A DNA stretch of 64,000 nucleotides. Origin: Bacillota bacterium. Lineage in GTDB: Bacteria > Bacillota > Sulfobacillia > Sulfobacillales > Sulfobacillaceae. Of this stretch, positions 43,987 through 53,124 are shown one piece after another; the stretch's first letter is position 1; every line of letters starts with the position of its first letter. Under the pieces are notes generated by a model. That model was not told the DNA's origin. It saw only the letters and a list, made by a program, of their open reading frames with translations, and did not search any database. A program made the translations under genes and the position numbers. Location: positions 1 through 64,000 of the forward strand of contig JAKACM010000010.1 of assembly GCA_021821465.1 (NCBI GenBank), in the 5' to 3' direction.

Positions 43987-45240
43987 TTAGGCGCGCCGGG
44001 GACTGGTGGATCGCAAATACCGCTTCATCAACGTGTCGCGTTCCATGAGTAGCAGAACAGGATGCAGTCGTAAAAAACGTCTTAAGATCTGCCATCCGTT
44101 CGCGTGGTAAATGGCCATAAGCAAGATAAGATAGATCCACATTGACCACTTGCGTGGCCCGGAAATGTTTATTCTTTCGAATCCTAGTTTCTCGATGGCG
44201 CTGGACGCGTCCAGCAAGGTAATTCCCCCGATCACAGTAATGTCCCGATATTTTTCACTGTGATCTACAAATCCCGCCAGATCGGTTAAACTCCGCAAAA
44301 CAGCATGAAAAGCTCTAAGTCCACCCGTATGGGTGGCACTCAATCGCGAGAGGGCAGGATTGCCAAAATGAATTTCGCCCATAGGTTGGCCCCGGACAAT
44401 TTTTTTCCCCGATGAAAGTACCACCGTTTTCAACGGAAAACTCGTGAGACCCAAACGGAGAACCGGATCTCCTCCCCCTGAAGACGGGATCGTATCGATA
44501 TCCCAAGACCGCGTAAATCGCAGCTCCCACCATGTCCACCAACGCCGAAATTCGGATGGATCTCTTTCCAACTCGGAGACACTGACCGGACTCAGTCCCA
44601 ATTCCCGCACACCATCAATAATGGGCCCCAAAGCTTGAACAGTGTTTTGGCGGGTTCCACCGCCATCGTGTAGTACCACAATGCCACCTGGATGGGCCAA
44701 TTGTGTAACATAACGTTTAATGCTCTCGGGTGTCTTGTCATGTTTCCAGTCATCGGGCGCAATGGACCAGAGCACACGCCGAATACCCAAACGGCGGGCT
44801 ATGATAGCCGTGAGAATATTGTGATGTCCCCAAGGAGGACGATAGGACACAGGGCGAGTCCCGCTGATAGCTTCAATTGTTTCCAGGCCCTGGCGGATTT
44901 CGCGGGACACATTCCATGGCCAGAACAAATACATGGATCGATGCGAATAGCCATGCAGTCCAATTTCGTGACCGTCGGCTGCCATGGTCTTTAACAGTTC
45001 GGGATATTGCCTGGCCCGTTCAGCCACAACGAAAAATGTTGCCTGCACATTGCGCTCTCGGAGAATTTGCAGAATATGTGTCGTATCTGGACCTGGACCG
45101 TCATCAAAAGTCAAAGCAATTTGATGATGATCGCGGGACCCAAAGATCGCACCCCATTGCAGATGGTGCCATATCAAATCGGGAATAAGATAGACAATCA
45201 TCCACAGTCCAATGAATCCGGTTACGATCATACCCCACAT
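43987..45240 (-). CDS. membrane-anchored polysaccharide deacetylase with YkoP-like C-terminal domain
   Basis: A 417-residue protein. An N-terminal transmembrane segment is followed by a NodB-type deacetylase: TFDDGPGPDTT (catalytic Asp and metal Asp), HGYSHRSM (metal histidines), RPPWGHHN, and VLHDGGG. Residues about 235-410 carry a conserved C-terminal region, like the YkoP-like domain joined to deacetylases in Bacillota (LTSFPLKTVVLSSGKKIVRG, GEIHFGNPALSRLS), and end near a hydrophobic stretch. It likely deacetylates cell-wall or surface polysaccharide. Downstream of the MFS gene by 21 bp on the same strand. Confidence 0.82.
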   Translation of the reverse strand: MWGMIVTGFIGLWMIVYLIPDLIWHHLQWGAIFGSRDHHQIALTFDDGPGPDTTHILQILRERNVQATFFVVAERARQYPELLKTMAADGHEIGLHGYSHRSMYLFWPWNVSREIRQGLETIEAISGTRPVSYRPPWGHHNILTAIIARRLGIRRVLWSIAPDDWKHDKTPESIKRYVTQLAHPGGIVVLHDGGGTRQNTVQALGPIIDGVRELGLSPVSVSELERDPSEFRRWWTWWELRFTRSWDIDTIPSSGGGDPVLRLGLTSFPLKTVVLSSGKKIVRGQPMGEIHFGNPALSRLSATHTGGLRAFHAVLRSLTDLAGFVDHSEKYRDITVIGGITLLDASSAIEKLGFERINISGPRKWSMWIYLILLMAIYHANGWQILRRFLRLHPVLLLMERDTLMKRYLRSTSPRRA

Positions 45241-45261
45241 ATGAGACTCCTTTTCCTTATG

Positions 45262-46431
45262 TCAGCTTTGAATTTTTTCTCTCAACGGGAACAAGGCATA
45301 AAACGCACCCATTACCAACAAAATAAAAGATGATACGACAAAAGGCAGCCATATCCGCAATGAAAACAGTCGAGTTCCCAAAATAGGTCCAACCGACATG
45401 CCAAGCCCCTCGACAGTCATAAACACACCCCAGAGCCAACCTTCAATTTCCTTGGGTATCAGACCAGCCAAAAAAGCGTTCCATGAAGGCAAAATCATAG
45501 CATAGGATAACCCTAATATGCCCCCGAATATGACCAATTCGAAAAATTGACGAACAAAAGCAATACCCAGCAATGCTCCTCCGGCTATGAAAAATCCCCC
45601 AACCAAGGGAAAATGCAGACCGAAACGATCGGTAATGCGGCCCATGGGTACCAAAAGAACCACCGTAAATGCACCGCTTCCCAGCAATAATTCGGCAAAT
45701 TGCACATGGTCCAGGTGCAAGACATGTGTCGTGAACGGTTGTAAGATCGGCAACATCAGACCCAGAGTCATATTTTGCACAAATGTCCCGGGAAGTACCC
45801 AGCGAAACCGCCACAAAGTTCGCCACAAATGCCGTGATTTGGGTTCACGGGGATGAACTTGCGTCAATTTCGGATCCGCAATCCATATCGTCACCGCAAA
45901 CGCAAGCACATCGGCTGCAATCAAAAGGGAGAACGCTATCCGATCATGGCCTCCCAACACAAAATTGATCAGCACGGGGCCCAAACCGGATCCCGTTAAC
46001 CAGGCAGCAAACACCAGGCCCATCATTGACGCGCGCCTTTCGGGCTCGGTGAGTCGATTAGTACCGGTCACCACCGCCGGCCAATGAGTTGCCGTTCCAA
46101 CTCCGAGTAATGCTACGAACACTATGATCATAGCCGGATGCCTAGTATTCATGGCCCCAATCAAGGATAGACACTCAATGGCAAGTCCCATCGTTAGGAC
46201 TCGGGGCACGCCAATGCGATCCACCAACCATCCGGCAGGTCCGCGAAAAACAGTGTCTAAAAAGTAATGACTCGACAATGCCCATCCTACGATGGTTAAA
46301 GACGCCCCTAAGGGTCCGGTTACATAGGCCGGCAAAAGCGTAATGATTAATGCACCGCGTGCAAACTCAGCCAAGCCCAGTGCCACCAACAACAACGTCT
46401 GCGAAAGAGGCAAGCCTTTACGCAGGCGCAT
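45262..46431 (-). CDS. major facilitator superfamily transporter
   Basis: A 389-residue membrane protein with about 12 hydrophobic segments and MFS loop motifs (GWLVDRIGVPRVLTMGL, GRITDRFGLHFPLV). ATG at 46429-46431 overlaps the 3' end of the glycosyltransferase gene by 14 bp, so the two are translationally coupled. In Staphylococcus, the glycolipid synthase YpfP is followed by the MFS flippase LtaA; the same pairing here suggests transport of the glycolipid made by the upstream enzyme. The substrate is inferred. Confidence 0.8.
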   Translation of the reverse strand: MRLRKGLPLSQTLLLVALGLAEFARGALIITLLPAYVTGPLGASLTIVGWALSSHYFLDTVFRGPAGWLVDRIGVPRVLTMGLAIECLSLIGAMNTRHPAMIIVFVALLGVGTATHWPAVVTGTNRLTEPERRASMMGLVFAAWLTGSGLGPVLINFVLGGHDRIAFSLLIAADVLAFAVTIWIADPKLTQVHPREPKSRHLWRTLWRFRWVLPGTFVQNMTLGLMLPILQPFTTHVLHLDHVQFAELLLGSGAFTVVLLVPMGRITDRFGLHFPLVGGFFIAGGALLGIAFVRQFFELVIFGGILGLSYAMILPSWNAFLAGLIPKEIEGWLWGVFMTVEGLGMSVGPILGTRLFSLRIWLPFVVSSFILLVMGAFYALFPLREKIQS

Positions 46432-47653
46432 TGGCTTCCGCAGCTCGCAGTGCTGAATCGATATTGGTGGCCACAGTTTTAACGGCATCCGGGTGACCCA
46501 AGCTTTTTGCTTGACGGACCATGGCTTTTAGTTCCCAAGGATGTTCTAATAAGTGCGTAACAATCTCCCCCAAATCTTCCTCCGTATGCGCTCGCCGTCC
46601 TGCACCGTTTCGGACCAAAAACTCGGCATTGGCATCTTCCTGGCCGGGAATAGGCCGGTATATCACGGTCGGCAAGCCTCGACATAACGATTCCGTAGTT
46701 GTTAAGCCACCGGCTTTGCTGATCAGCAAAGAAGACACGGCCATAAACTCATGAATATTATTAACGTAGCCTAAGACGACCATGGGATTCTTAGCTTGTT
46801 CTTTGTACTCTTGCGCCAAGTTAAAACGCCACTCTTCGTGCCCGGCGATGACAACCGTGGTGTGTCTGGCCGGAACACGATCCAGAATTTTCAATACCTG
46901 AACATATTCGGAAATGGGCATGTAGCTTCCACCCATGAACAGTATGACGGGGGAATCCATTTCCATGCCGTAACGCAACATAACCTCCTCGCCATCAACC
47001 GAGTCCTCAAACCGTTCATCCACCGGAATCCCCGAAACAATGACCTTATCCGGAGCAATGTCCCGACTTATCAATTCCTTGCGCATGTCCTCGCTGCCGA
47101 CGAAGTACATATCTACCGACGGATGAATCCACTGCGTATGAACACTATAGTCGGTCATCACCACAAAATTGACGGCGTCGAGCTTTCCTTGTTGTTTGAG
47201 TGTCGACACCACGCCGGCGGCAGTGGGATAAGTCGAGACGATTAATTTGGGAGGGCTTTCTTTTATCGCTCCATAAAAACGTTTCAGACCAATATGATTT
47301 ATCATACGCTGAGTCCCCGACAAGGGATCAATATTTTGTGTTGATGTGTAAAACCATCGCCATAGCGATGGAGACCGCCTGACACTGGTTAAGTAGACCC
47401 ATCTAAACACATTGTCTAGTGCGGGGTTAACGAAACGATAATAATCCAAAATTCCTAGCCGCAATTGATTATTCTTAATTAATAATTGCAAAGCAATAGC
47501 CTTTGCCGCGCGTAAATGGCCGTCACCGTACCGGGCAGCAAGAATCATAACCTCGGGATGAAGGCTCAAGCAAGCTTCATGATGGGTCGATAACCAGTCA
47601 ATCCAATCCGCAGACTGTTTAACATTCGTGCCCGATTCCGGCACCATGTCCAT
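46418..47653 (-). CDS. MGDG synthase/UgtP-like glycosyltransferase
   Basis: A 411-residue GT28-family protein. The N-terminal domain starts with MILAARYGDGHLRAAKAIA, the MGDG-synthase signature, and contains IVSTYPTAAGV and FVVMTDYSVHTQWIHPSVD. The C-terminal nucleotide-sugar domain has FMGGSYMP, VVLGYVNNIHEFMAVSSLLI, SKAGGLTTTESLCRGLP and PGQEDANAEFLV. It would transfer a sugar to diacylglycerol at the inner membrane face, making glycolipid for membranes or lipoteichoic acid anchors. Overlaps the MFS gene. Confidence 0.86.
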   Translation of the reverse strand: MDMVPESGTNVKQSADWIDWLSTHHEACLSLHPEVMILAARYGDGHLRAAKAIALQLLIKNNQLRLGILDYYRFVNPALDNVFRWVYLTSVRRSPSLWRWFYTSTQNIDPLSGTQRMINHIGLKRFYGAIKESPPKLIVSTYPTAAGVVSTLKQQGKLDAVNFVVMTDYSVHTQWIHPSVDMYFVGSEDMRKELISRDIAPDKVIVSGIPVDERFEDSVDGEEVMLRYGMEMDSPVILFMGGSYMPISEYVQVLKILDRVPARHTTVVIAGHEEWRFNLAQEYKEQAKNPMVVLGYVNNIHEFMAVSSLLISKAGGLTTTESLCRGLPTVIYRPIPGQEDANAEFLVRNGAGRRAHTEEDLGEIVTHLLEHPWELKAMVRQAKSLGHPDAVKTVATNIDSALRAAEANAPA

Positions 47654-48018
47654 TTATTCCACCTCCAGCCTGCACTTACGATCGGCAAATCAACGTTTCC
47701 CTAACCTCAAATGTACGATACCATGGACGCCAAAAAGTGGCTAGTGTAGTCGATAAAACCCACCTGTGCCATGTTCTATTTCTATGCCATCCTTCAATAG
47801 CAATTGTCAATTAATCCCCCCTTGTTAAAGCAAATCCCTCACCAGCCATTGGTCGAAACCCCAGGAGATAAGGTGACAACGGAAAAGCTGTATAATTTAG
47901 CGGGGACCGATCTGAACATTCGGTTTCTTACACGACACATTTCACACCATATCGGGTCAAGAATCTTTCGGTCACCAGCCCAGCCTCATCGTTATTTCTG
48001 TATGGAAAGGAATGCTCA
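47654..48018. other. divergent intergenic region
   Basis: About 365 bp between the glycosyltransferase and the IMPACT-family gene. It must hold both promoters; no gene or clear structure is seen. Confidence 0.45.
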
Positions 48019-48645
48019 ATGAGTACCGCTTTTACAGTTTTGAAAGGAACCTGGTCCTTATTCACCATTCGGCACTCCCGGTTTATCAGTTGCGCTTTTC
48101 AGCTGAGCGCCTCAGAAGAACTCGGCGGGATTTTGCAATCGGCACAAAATTCATGGCCCCAAGCCAGCCACTATGTATGGGCTTATATTTTGGGTAGTGG
48201 CCAGGAACGCATGAGTGACGACGGTGAACCTCAAGGCACCGCCGGAGCCCCGACTGTTACTCTCATAAGAAAGCATCTCCTAGTTTATACGGCCATCGTG
48301 ACTGTCCGATATTTCGGCGGAACAAAGCTCGGACATGGAGGATTATTGCGAGCCTATCAGCAAGCTGCAAGTCATGCGCTGTCGCACGCACAATTGGGGC
48401 GTTATCACCATGTCGTCAAAGCCACGGTAACCATGCCTTACGATTCCTGGGGACGGGCGCAAAATTTCCTCATAAAGGAGAATATCGCCTTTGATCCAAC
48501 CTTCCTTCATCACGTGGAATTTCGCTGCGAAGTGCAAGAAGACAACTGGGAAGGATTTTGGTCAATGTTTAAGGCATCCATTGCCCCTAAAGCCCGATTA
48601 GTGGAATCCGAATTGGTCACCGCCATCGCCCCCTGGAATCCATAA
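48019..48645 (+). CDS. IMPACT/YigZ-family protein (UPF0029)
   Basis: A 208-residue protein with the family signature SDDGEPQGTAGAPT followed by TVRYFGGTKLGHGGLLRAYQ and a C-terminal ferredoxin-like domain. Members bind ribosomes or tRNA-linked factors or act as peptidases in some annotations; the real function in bacteria is not settled. ATG start with AAGGAA six bases before. Convergent with thiE. Confidence 0.9.
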   Translation: MSTAFTVLKGTWSLFTIRHSRFISCAFQLSASEELGGILQSAQNSWPQASHYVWAYILGSGQERMSDDGEPQGTAGAPTVTLIRKHLLVYTAIVTVRYFGGTKLGHGGLLRAYQQAASHALSHAQLGRYHHVVKATVTMPYDSWGRAQNFLIKENIAFDPTFLHHVEFRCEVQEDNWEGFWSMFKASIAPKARLVESELVTAIAPWNP

Positions 48646-48761
48646 AATTGCAATAGAGAATTTCCGTTTTGCCGCCCATTAGAACTTCTCTTCCGTTTAA
48701 GCAATTTATCCCGACTCTCCGCCATTAGTTGGACCGGAGAAAGATTTTGGCCTACCCTGTG

Positions 48762-49379
48762 TCAGTCCCTTGCGCCTAAAAGGCTTAAGCACGCCTCTTT
48801 CTTGTCGGATGCGTTCATGACAGCAGAAATCACCGCGATCCCTTGCACTCGGGTCTTCCATACTTCGGCGACATTTTTCGAATGGATGCCCCCAATCGCC
48901 ACTACGGAAGCAATGGCTGATGCTTTCTTCACTAAGTCCAGGCCGGCTGCAATGCCTAAAGGATTGCCTGCATCATTTTTGCTCAAAGTGGCAAAAACCG
49001 GACCCAAGCCAAAGTAATCGGGCGGAAATCCTCTGGCGTCATCAATTTCCGCCACAGACCCGACAGACAGTCCCACCGTCAAGGACGGAGCCAGCTTCCT
49101 CACCATGGCCACTGGCATGTCCTCTTGTCCCACATGTACTCCGTCTGCTTCCAGTGCCATGGCAATGTCTAAACGGTCATTGACAACAAAGGTTAGGTGA
49201 TTTTTGAAACACAGCTCCCGCAACACAGCCCCATAGTCCAGCAGTTGGCGGGTTGTGGCCGACTTTCCACGCAGTTGAATGACACTGGCCCCTCCTTGAC
49301 CCATACTCTCGATTTCCCGGGGCAAATCGTCGATAGGAATCGTAAGCGTATCAATTAACACGTGCAGTTGTAAGTTCAT
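48762..49379 (-). CDS. thiE: thiamine-phosphate synthase
   Basis: A 205-residue TIM-barrel enzyme joining HMP-PP and the thiazole phosphate. Motifs: GGASVIQLRGKS, VNDRLDIAMALEADGVHVGQED, DYFGLGPVFATLSK, VAIGGI, GIAVISAV. ATG at 49377-49379 overlaps the thiD stop as ATGA; the long upstream frame lies over thiD and is rejected. Last gene of the AIRS-like/thiD/thiE operon. Confidence 0.93.
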   Translation of the reverse strand: MNLQLHVLIDTLTIPIDDLPREIESMGQGGASVIQLRGKSATTRQLLDYGAVLRELCFKNHLTFVVNDRLDIAMALEADGVHVGQEDMPVAMVRKLAPSLTVGLSVGSVAEIDDARGFPPDYFGLGPVFATLSKNDAGNPLGIAAGLDLVKKASAIASVVAIGGIHSKNVAEVWKTRVQGIAVISAVMNASDKKEACLSLLGARD

Positions 49380-50167
49380 GGCTTGTCTTCTGGAAAATGC
49401 CATAAGGGACCATGGCCACGACCGAAACCCGGAGCTTCCAAAATCGCGCGAGTCACATAGTTCTTGGCGCTTTGGACCGCCTTCGACATACTCTTCCCGT
49501 GTGCTATTTCTGCCGCGATGGCACTGGATAAGGTACATCCGGTTCCATGGGTATGGACACTTTGAATGCGCTCGCCCCTTATCCACATTGCGGATTGGCT
49601 TGAGCATAAACAATCGTCTGCAGGATAATTCTCCCAATGACCCCCTTTTACCAATACATAAGAAATCCCTCTTCGCACGAGAGCCATTCCCGCACGGTGC
49701 ATATCTTCAGGTGAATTAATCACCGTCTCGCTCAATGCCTGGGCTTCGGGCAAATTTGGGGTCAGCAAAGTTGCCAAGGGAAGGAGTTGTTCTCGCATTT
49801 GATTCTCGGCCCCGGGATTAAGTAACGAGGCCCCTCCCTTGGCACGCATCACGGGGTCGAGAATGACGGGAACATCGGAATAACGGCGCAATTTTTGTGC
49901 GACGGTGGCAATAATCTCTTCGGAAAAAAGCATACCGATTTTTATCACATCGACGCCGATATCCTGAATAACCACATCAATCTGTCTGCCAACGATATCC
50001 GCGTCGACAGCCATGATTTCGTAGACGCCTTGTGTATCTTGCACCGTAACAGCGGTAATCGCCGACATACCATAAACCCCGAAGGCAGAAAATGTTTTCA
50101 AATCGGCTTGAATTCCCGCTCCGCCTCCGGAGTCGGATCCGGCAATCGTTAAAGCTCGCGGAATCAT
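49376..50167 (-). CDS. thiD: hydroxymethylpyrimidine/phosphomethylpyrimidine kinase
   Basis: A 263-residue ribokinase-fold enzyme making HMP-PP: IAGSDSGGGAGIQADLKTFS, KIGMLFSEEII, DPVMRAKGGASLL, LTPNLPEAQAL, YVLVKGGH, and the catalytic HGTGCTLSSAIAAEIA. ATG at 50165-50167 overlaps the previous gene's stop as ATGA. Confidence 0.94.
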   Translation of the reverse strand: MIPRALTIAGSDSGGGAGIQADLKTFSAFGVYGMSAITAVTVQDTQGVYEIMAVDADIVGRQIDVVIQDIGVDVIKIGMLFSEEIIATVAQKLRRYSDVPVILDPVMRAKGGASLLNPGAENQMREQLLPLATLLTPNLPEAQALSETVINSPEDMHRAGMALVRRGISYVLVKGGHWENYPADDCLCSSQSAMWIRGERIQSVHTHGTGCTLSSAIAAEIAHGKSMSKAVQSAKNYVTRAILEAPGFGRGHGPLWHFPEDKP

Positions 50168-51240
50168 TGATTCCCACCATCCTGTGCGATGCGACCAAAA
50201 GCCGCCCAAAATGGATCGATTCGAGGGTGACGAAGAGCCACGCGTTTGCCCTGACTCTCCCGCCACATGCCTTGAGAGGAGTCTAGCATTTCCCCGATAA
50301 TTGCGCTGTCAATTCCTCGGGATTTTAAAGCCGACATAACTTTATCCACCGCATGAGGTTTGACTGCGGCCAATAAAGTACCTTCACTGATTGAAATGAG
50401 AGGATCAATTCCCGTTAAATCGCATATCGCCCGAGTTTCCGGTCTCACCTGAATCTGGTCGTCTTGTAAAATCACACCGAGACCCGAAGATTCCGCCATT
50501 TCATAAACTCCCCCCACAACGCCGCATTCGGTCGCATCATGCATGGCGCTCACACCTCGCTCCCTCACTCCTTGCGCGGAAATTACGGCAGCATCCTCCA
50601 CCACGGACATTTTCTCAAATAAGGCATCCGCTCGGGTGAGAACGTCATGCCCGAGATGCTTTTCAATATAATCGGGAAATGTGGCGGCAAATAATCCACT
50701 CGCCTCAATGGCCGCACCCTTGGTACACAGGATTACATCGCCTTTTTTCGCCATAGAGGTCGTGATATATTCACTTTCGGGACCAATACTCATGACAGTC
50801 GCCCCTCCCACCATAGGAAATTCACAGCCTTCATATCGGGCGGTGTGTCCCGAGATTACGGCAATTCCCAATTGCTTGCACGTGGTTGAAAAAGCCGTCC
50901 ACAAACTCTGAAATTGCTCGGTCGTTATACTGAGCGGTAAATTCAAATCCACTGTCATTAATGATGGCGATAGTCCCGAAGTGGCGGCGTCAGATGCTAA
51001 AATATGTACTGCGAACCATGCGGCACGATTCCAACCATACGCCGGAACAATAAATACCGGGTCGGTGGTGGTGGCCATGACCGTACCGGGCGCCACACGC
51101 GTAATGGCAATATCAACCCCCGATTGCGGTCCCACCAAGACTTCTGCCCGGTTCTCTCCTAAATTGGGATAAATATAATCACGAAACACTTCCGGAGATA
51201 TTTTACCAATTGAGGGTAATTCGGATTGCGCCACACTCAT
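50164..51240 (-). CDS. AIR synthase/HypE-family protein in a thiamine operon
   Basis: A 358-residue member of the PurM/ThiL/SelD/HypE superfamily: TTDPVFIVPAYGWNRAAWF, ATSGLSPSLMTVDLNLP, ISGHTARYEGCEF, GDVILCTKGAAIEASG, MHDATECGVVGGVYEMA, ISEGTLLAAV. It is closest in pattern to HypE-like AIR-synthase-related proteins, but HypE's C-terminal cysteine is missing: the tail ends DGGNQ. It is translationally coupled to thiD, which suggests a thiamine-related kinase role in place of ThiL; this is inference. ATG start. Confidence 0.75.
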   Translation of the reverse strand: MSVAQSELPSIGKISPEVFRDYIYPNLGENRAEVLVGPQSGVDIAITRVAPGTVMATTTDPVFIVPAYGWNRAAWFAVHILASDAATSGLSPSLMTVDLNLPLSITTEQFQSLWTAFSTTCKQLGIAVISGHTARYEGCEFPMVGGATVMSIGPESEYITTSMAKKGDVILCTKGAAIEASGLFAATFPDYIEKHLGHDVLTRADALFEKMSVVEDAAVISAQGVRERGVSAMHDATECGVVGGVYEMAESSGLGVILQDDQIQVRPETRAICDLTGIDPLISISEGTLLAAVKPHAVDKVMSALKSRGIDSAIIGEMLDSSQGMWRESQGKRVALRHPRIDPFWAAFGRIAQDGGNQ

Positions 51241-51355
51241 TCCTGCCTTTCCAAGCTCTCAACATTCATGGGCAATTAAGATGTTGCCAGTCGACATGTC
51301 GTGTAACGACGTGTCGATAGACTTAATCATATCACGGTCCCAAGTTTTCGTTCTG

Positions 51356-52183
51356 TTATTCACTTAACACCGGATAGGTCCCAAGACGCCTTTCCCACTC
51401 CAAAGAAGACAATCCCTTAGCCCATGCCTGATCGACTTTGTCGCGTTCTCCCACCACGTCGATCCAAAAACGGTATGCAAAGGGTGCTCCAGGCCTCGGA
51501 CGTGTTTCAACTTTAGACAAATTCAATTCGAAATTTTTGTATACTAGCAAATAATCTACCAAAGTGCCCGGCTGATCAGGCAAATCAAAGATCATGCTTG
51601 TCTTGGTTCGTTTTAACGGTGATGACAAGGAAATCGGGTGACGGCTGAGCAGCCAAAAGCGAGTGCGGTTATCCGTATGGTCTTGAATCCCATGATATAC
51701 GATATTTAGACCATAAATTTCCGCCGCTCTTGGGCTAGCTATTGCTCCGATGTCCTCCCGTTTCAATTCCACCAACTCCTTCGCGCTACCCGCCGTATCT
51801 AAAGCCACCTCCATGCTCAAACCATGCTCGCGCCAAAATTTCTGGCTTTGCATGAGAGCTTGAGGATGAGAGCGCACCTTCTTGATACGGTCCAAATCTG
51901 AGTGCCCATAAGCCATCAACGCCAATTCAACAGGCTGAACCGCCTCGGCCCGAATTGACAGGGGCGAGGCGGTCAAAAGATCCAACACGTCAAAAACGGG
52001 GCCACGGTAGGCATTTTCGATCGGTAAAAGTCCAATTCCTTGGGGATGGTCAAGAATAGCTTGAAATGTCTCGGCAAAAGTTGGGCAACCTTGAGGTTGA
52101 GCTTGAGGCCAGTGTGACAAAATAGCAGCCTCGCTAAAGGCTCCGGGAACCCCCTGATAGTAAATTAAGGAATCATTGATCAT
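51356..52183 (-). CDS. pheA: prephenate dehydratase
   Basis: A 275-residue enzyme converting prephenate to phenylpyruvate. The catalytic part reads VPGAFSEAAI, LPIENAYRGPVFDVLDLL and the TRF motif in NRTRFWLLSRHP; the C-terminal ACT domain (SMIFDLPDQPGTLVDYLL, KVETRPRPGAPFAYRFWID) would bind phenylalanine. ATG overlaps the ilvE stop as ATGA, so it is part of the branched-chain operon, an unusual place for this gene. Confidence 0.92.
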   Translation of the reverse strand: MINDSLIYYQGVPGAFSEAAILSHWPQAQPQGCPTFAETFQAILDHPQGIGLLPIENAYRGPVFDVLDLLTASPLSIRAEAVQPVELALMAYGHSDLDRIKKVRSHPQALMQSQKFWREHGLSMEVALDTAGSAKELVELKREDIGAIASPRAAEIYGLNIVYHGIQDHTDNRTRFWLLSRHPISLSSPLKRTKTSMIFDLPDQPGTLVDYLLVYKNFELNLSKVETRPRPGAPFAYRFWIDVVGERDKVDQAWAKGLSSLEWERRLGTYPVLSE

Positions 52184-53079
52184 AGCGTGGCGACACCCGA
52201 TTTATATGCCGATACCCCAGTGGACCGGGAATAATCTCGAAAAGCCTTTAAAATCTTCAGGGTAATGGGACCCGCCCCCCCTGAGCCGATAGTCCGTCCA
52301 TCACACCTTACGGCCGGTATCACCTCTGCAGCCGTGCCCGTTAAGAAGCACTCGTCAGCCGTATAAAGATCGTGAAGGGTTATATTTTCTTCCTCGCATG
52401 CCATGCCAAGTTCCGAAGCCAACTTCATCACCACTTGCCGGGTAATTCCATTTAAAATGCCAGCATTGGCAGGAGGAGTCCGCAATTGACCACGTCGAAC
52501 AATGAAGATATTATCTGCAGTAGCTTCGGCCACATAACCCTGGTGATTGAGCAGAACAACTTCCGGCAATCCGCGCAGGTTAGCCTCAATCTTAGCTAAA
52601 ATATTGTTGAGATAATTGAGCGATTTAATTGCCGGATTCAAAACATCCGTAGCCGGACGCCGGGTTGAAACCGCTGCCAAGTCCAGCCCACGCCGATATA
52701 CTTCCTGCGGGTATAAAGCTATCTCATCTGCAATAATAATGACACTGGGATGGGAACATTTTGTCGGATCCAGTCCCAAATCCCCCGGTCCCCGGGATAT
52801 GATCAAGCGGATATAGGCGTCCAGCAACTCATTTTCGCGGACTGTGCGACACACCTGTTCGGTCAATTCTTCCCGAGAATAAGGAATTTCTAAAAGAATG
52901 CTTTTGGCCGAATCAAATAACCGATCTAAATGCTCATCCAGTTTAAATATGCGGCCCGAATAGGCCCTGATCCCTTCGAAAATTCCATCTCCATAGAGAA
53001 AGCCATGGTCAAACACCGACACGTAAGCTTCTTTGGCCGGTACCAAAACCCCATTCAAGAAGATTTTAAGTTCGCTCAT
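52180..53079 (-). CDS. ilvE: branched-chain amino acid aminotransferase
   Basis: A 299-residue class-IV PLP enzyme. SVFDHGFLYGDGIFEGIRAY, the PLP-lysine segment PAIKSLNYLNNILAK, EATADNIFIV and ECFLTGTAAEVIPAV are all present. It makes valine, leucine and isoleucine from their keto acids. ATG at 53077-53079, eight bases after GGGAGG. Follows ilvB by 45 bp. Confidence 0.93.
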   Translation of the reverse strand: MSELKIFLNGVLVPAKEAYVSVFDHGFLYGDGIFEGIRAYSGRIFKLDEHLDRLFDSAKSILLEIPYSREELTEQVCRTVRENELLDAYIRLIISRGPGDLGLDPTKCSHPSVIIIADEIALYPQEVYRRGLDLAAVSTRRPATDVLNPAIKSLNYLNNILAKIEANLRGLPEVVLLNHQGYVAEATADNIFIVRRGQLRTPPANAGILNGITRQVVMKLASELGMACEEENITLHDLYTADECFLTGTAAEVIPAVRCDGRTIGSGGAGPITLKILKAFRDYSRSTGVSAYKSGVATL

Positions 53080-53124
53080 AACATGTTCCTCCCTACCATC
53101 TGGCATACCTTTCATGACCTGGCC

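Noticed and set aside
50164-51240. calling the AIR-synthase-like protein HypE or SelD
   Set aside because: There is no C-terminal Cys, no SelD catalytic Cys/Lys motif, and no hydrogenase or selenium genes beside it.
51241-51355. possible TPP riboswitch before the thiamine genes
   Set aside because: The short leader has a palindromic hairpin but no CTGAGA-type THI-box sequence.
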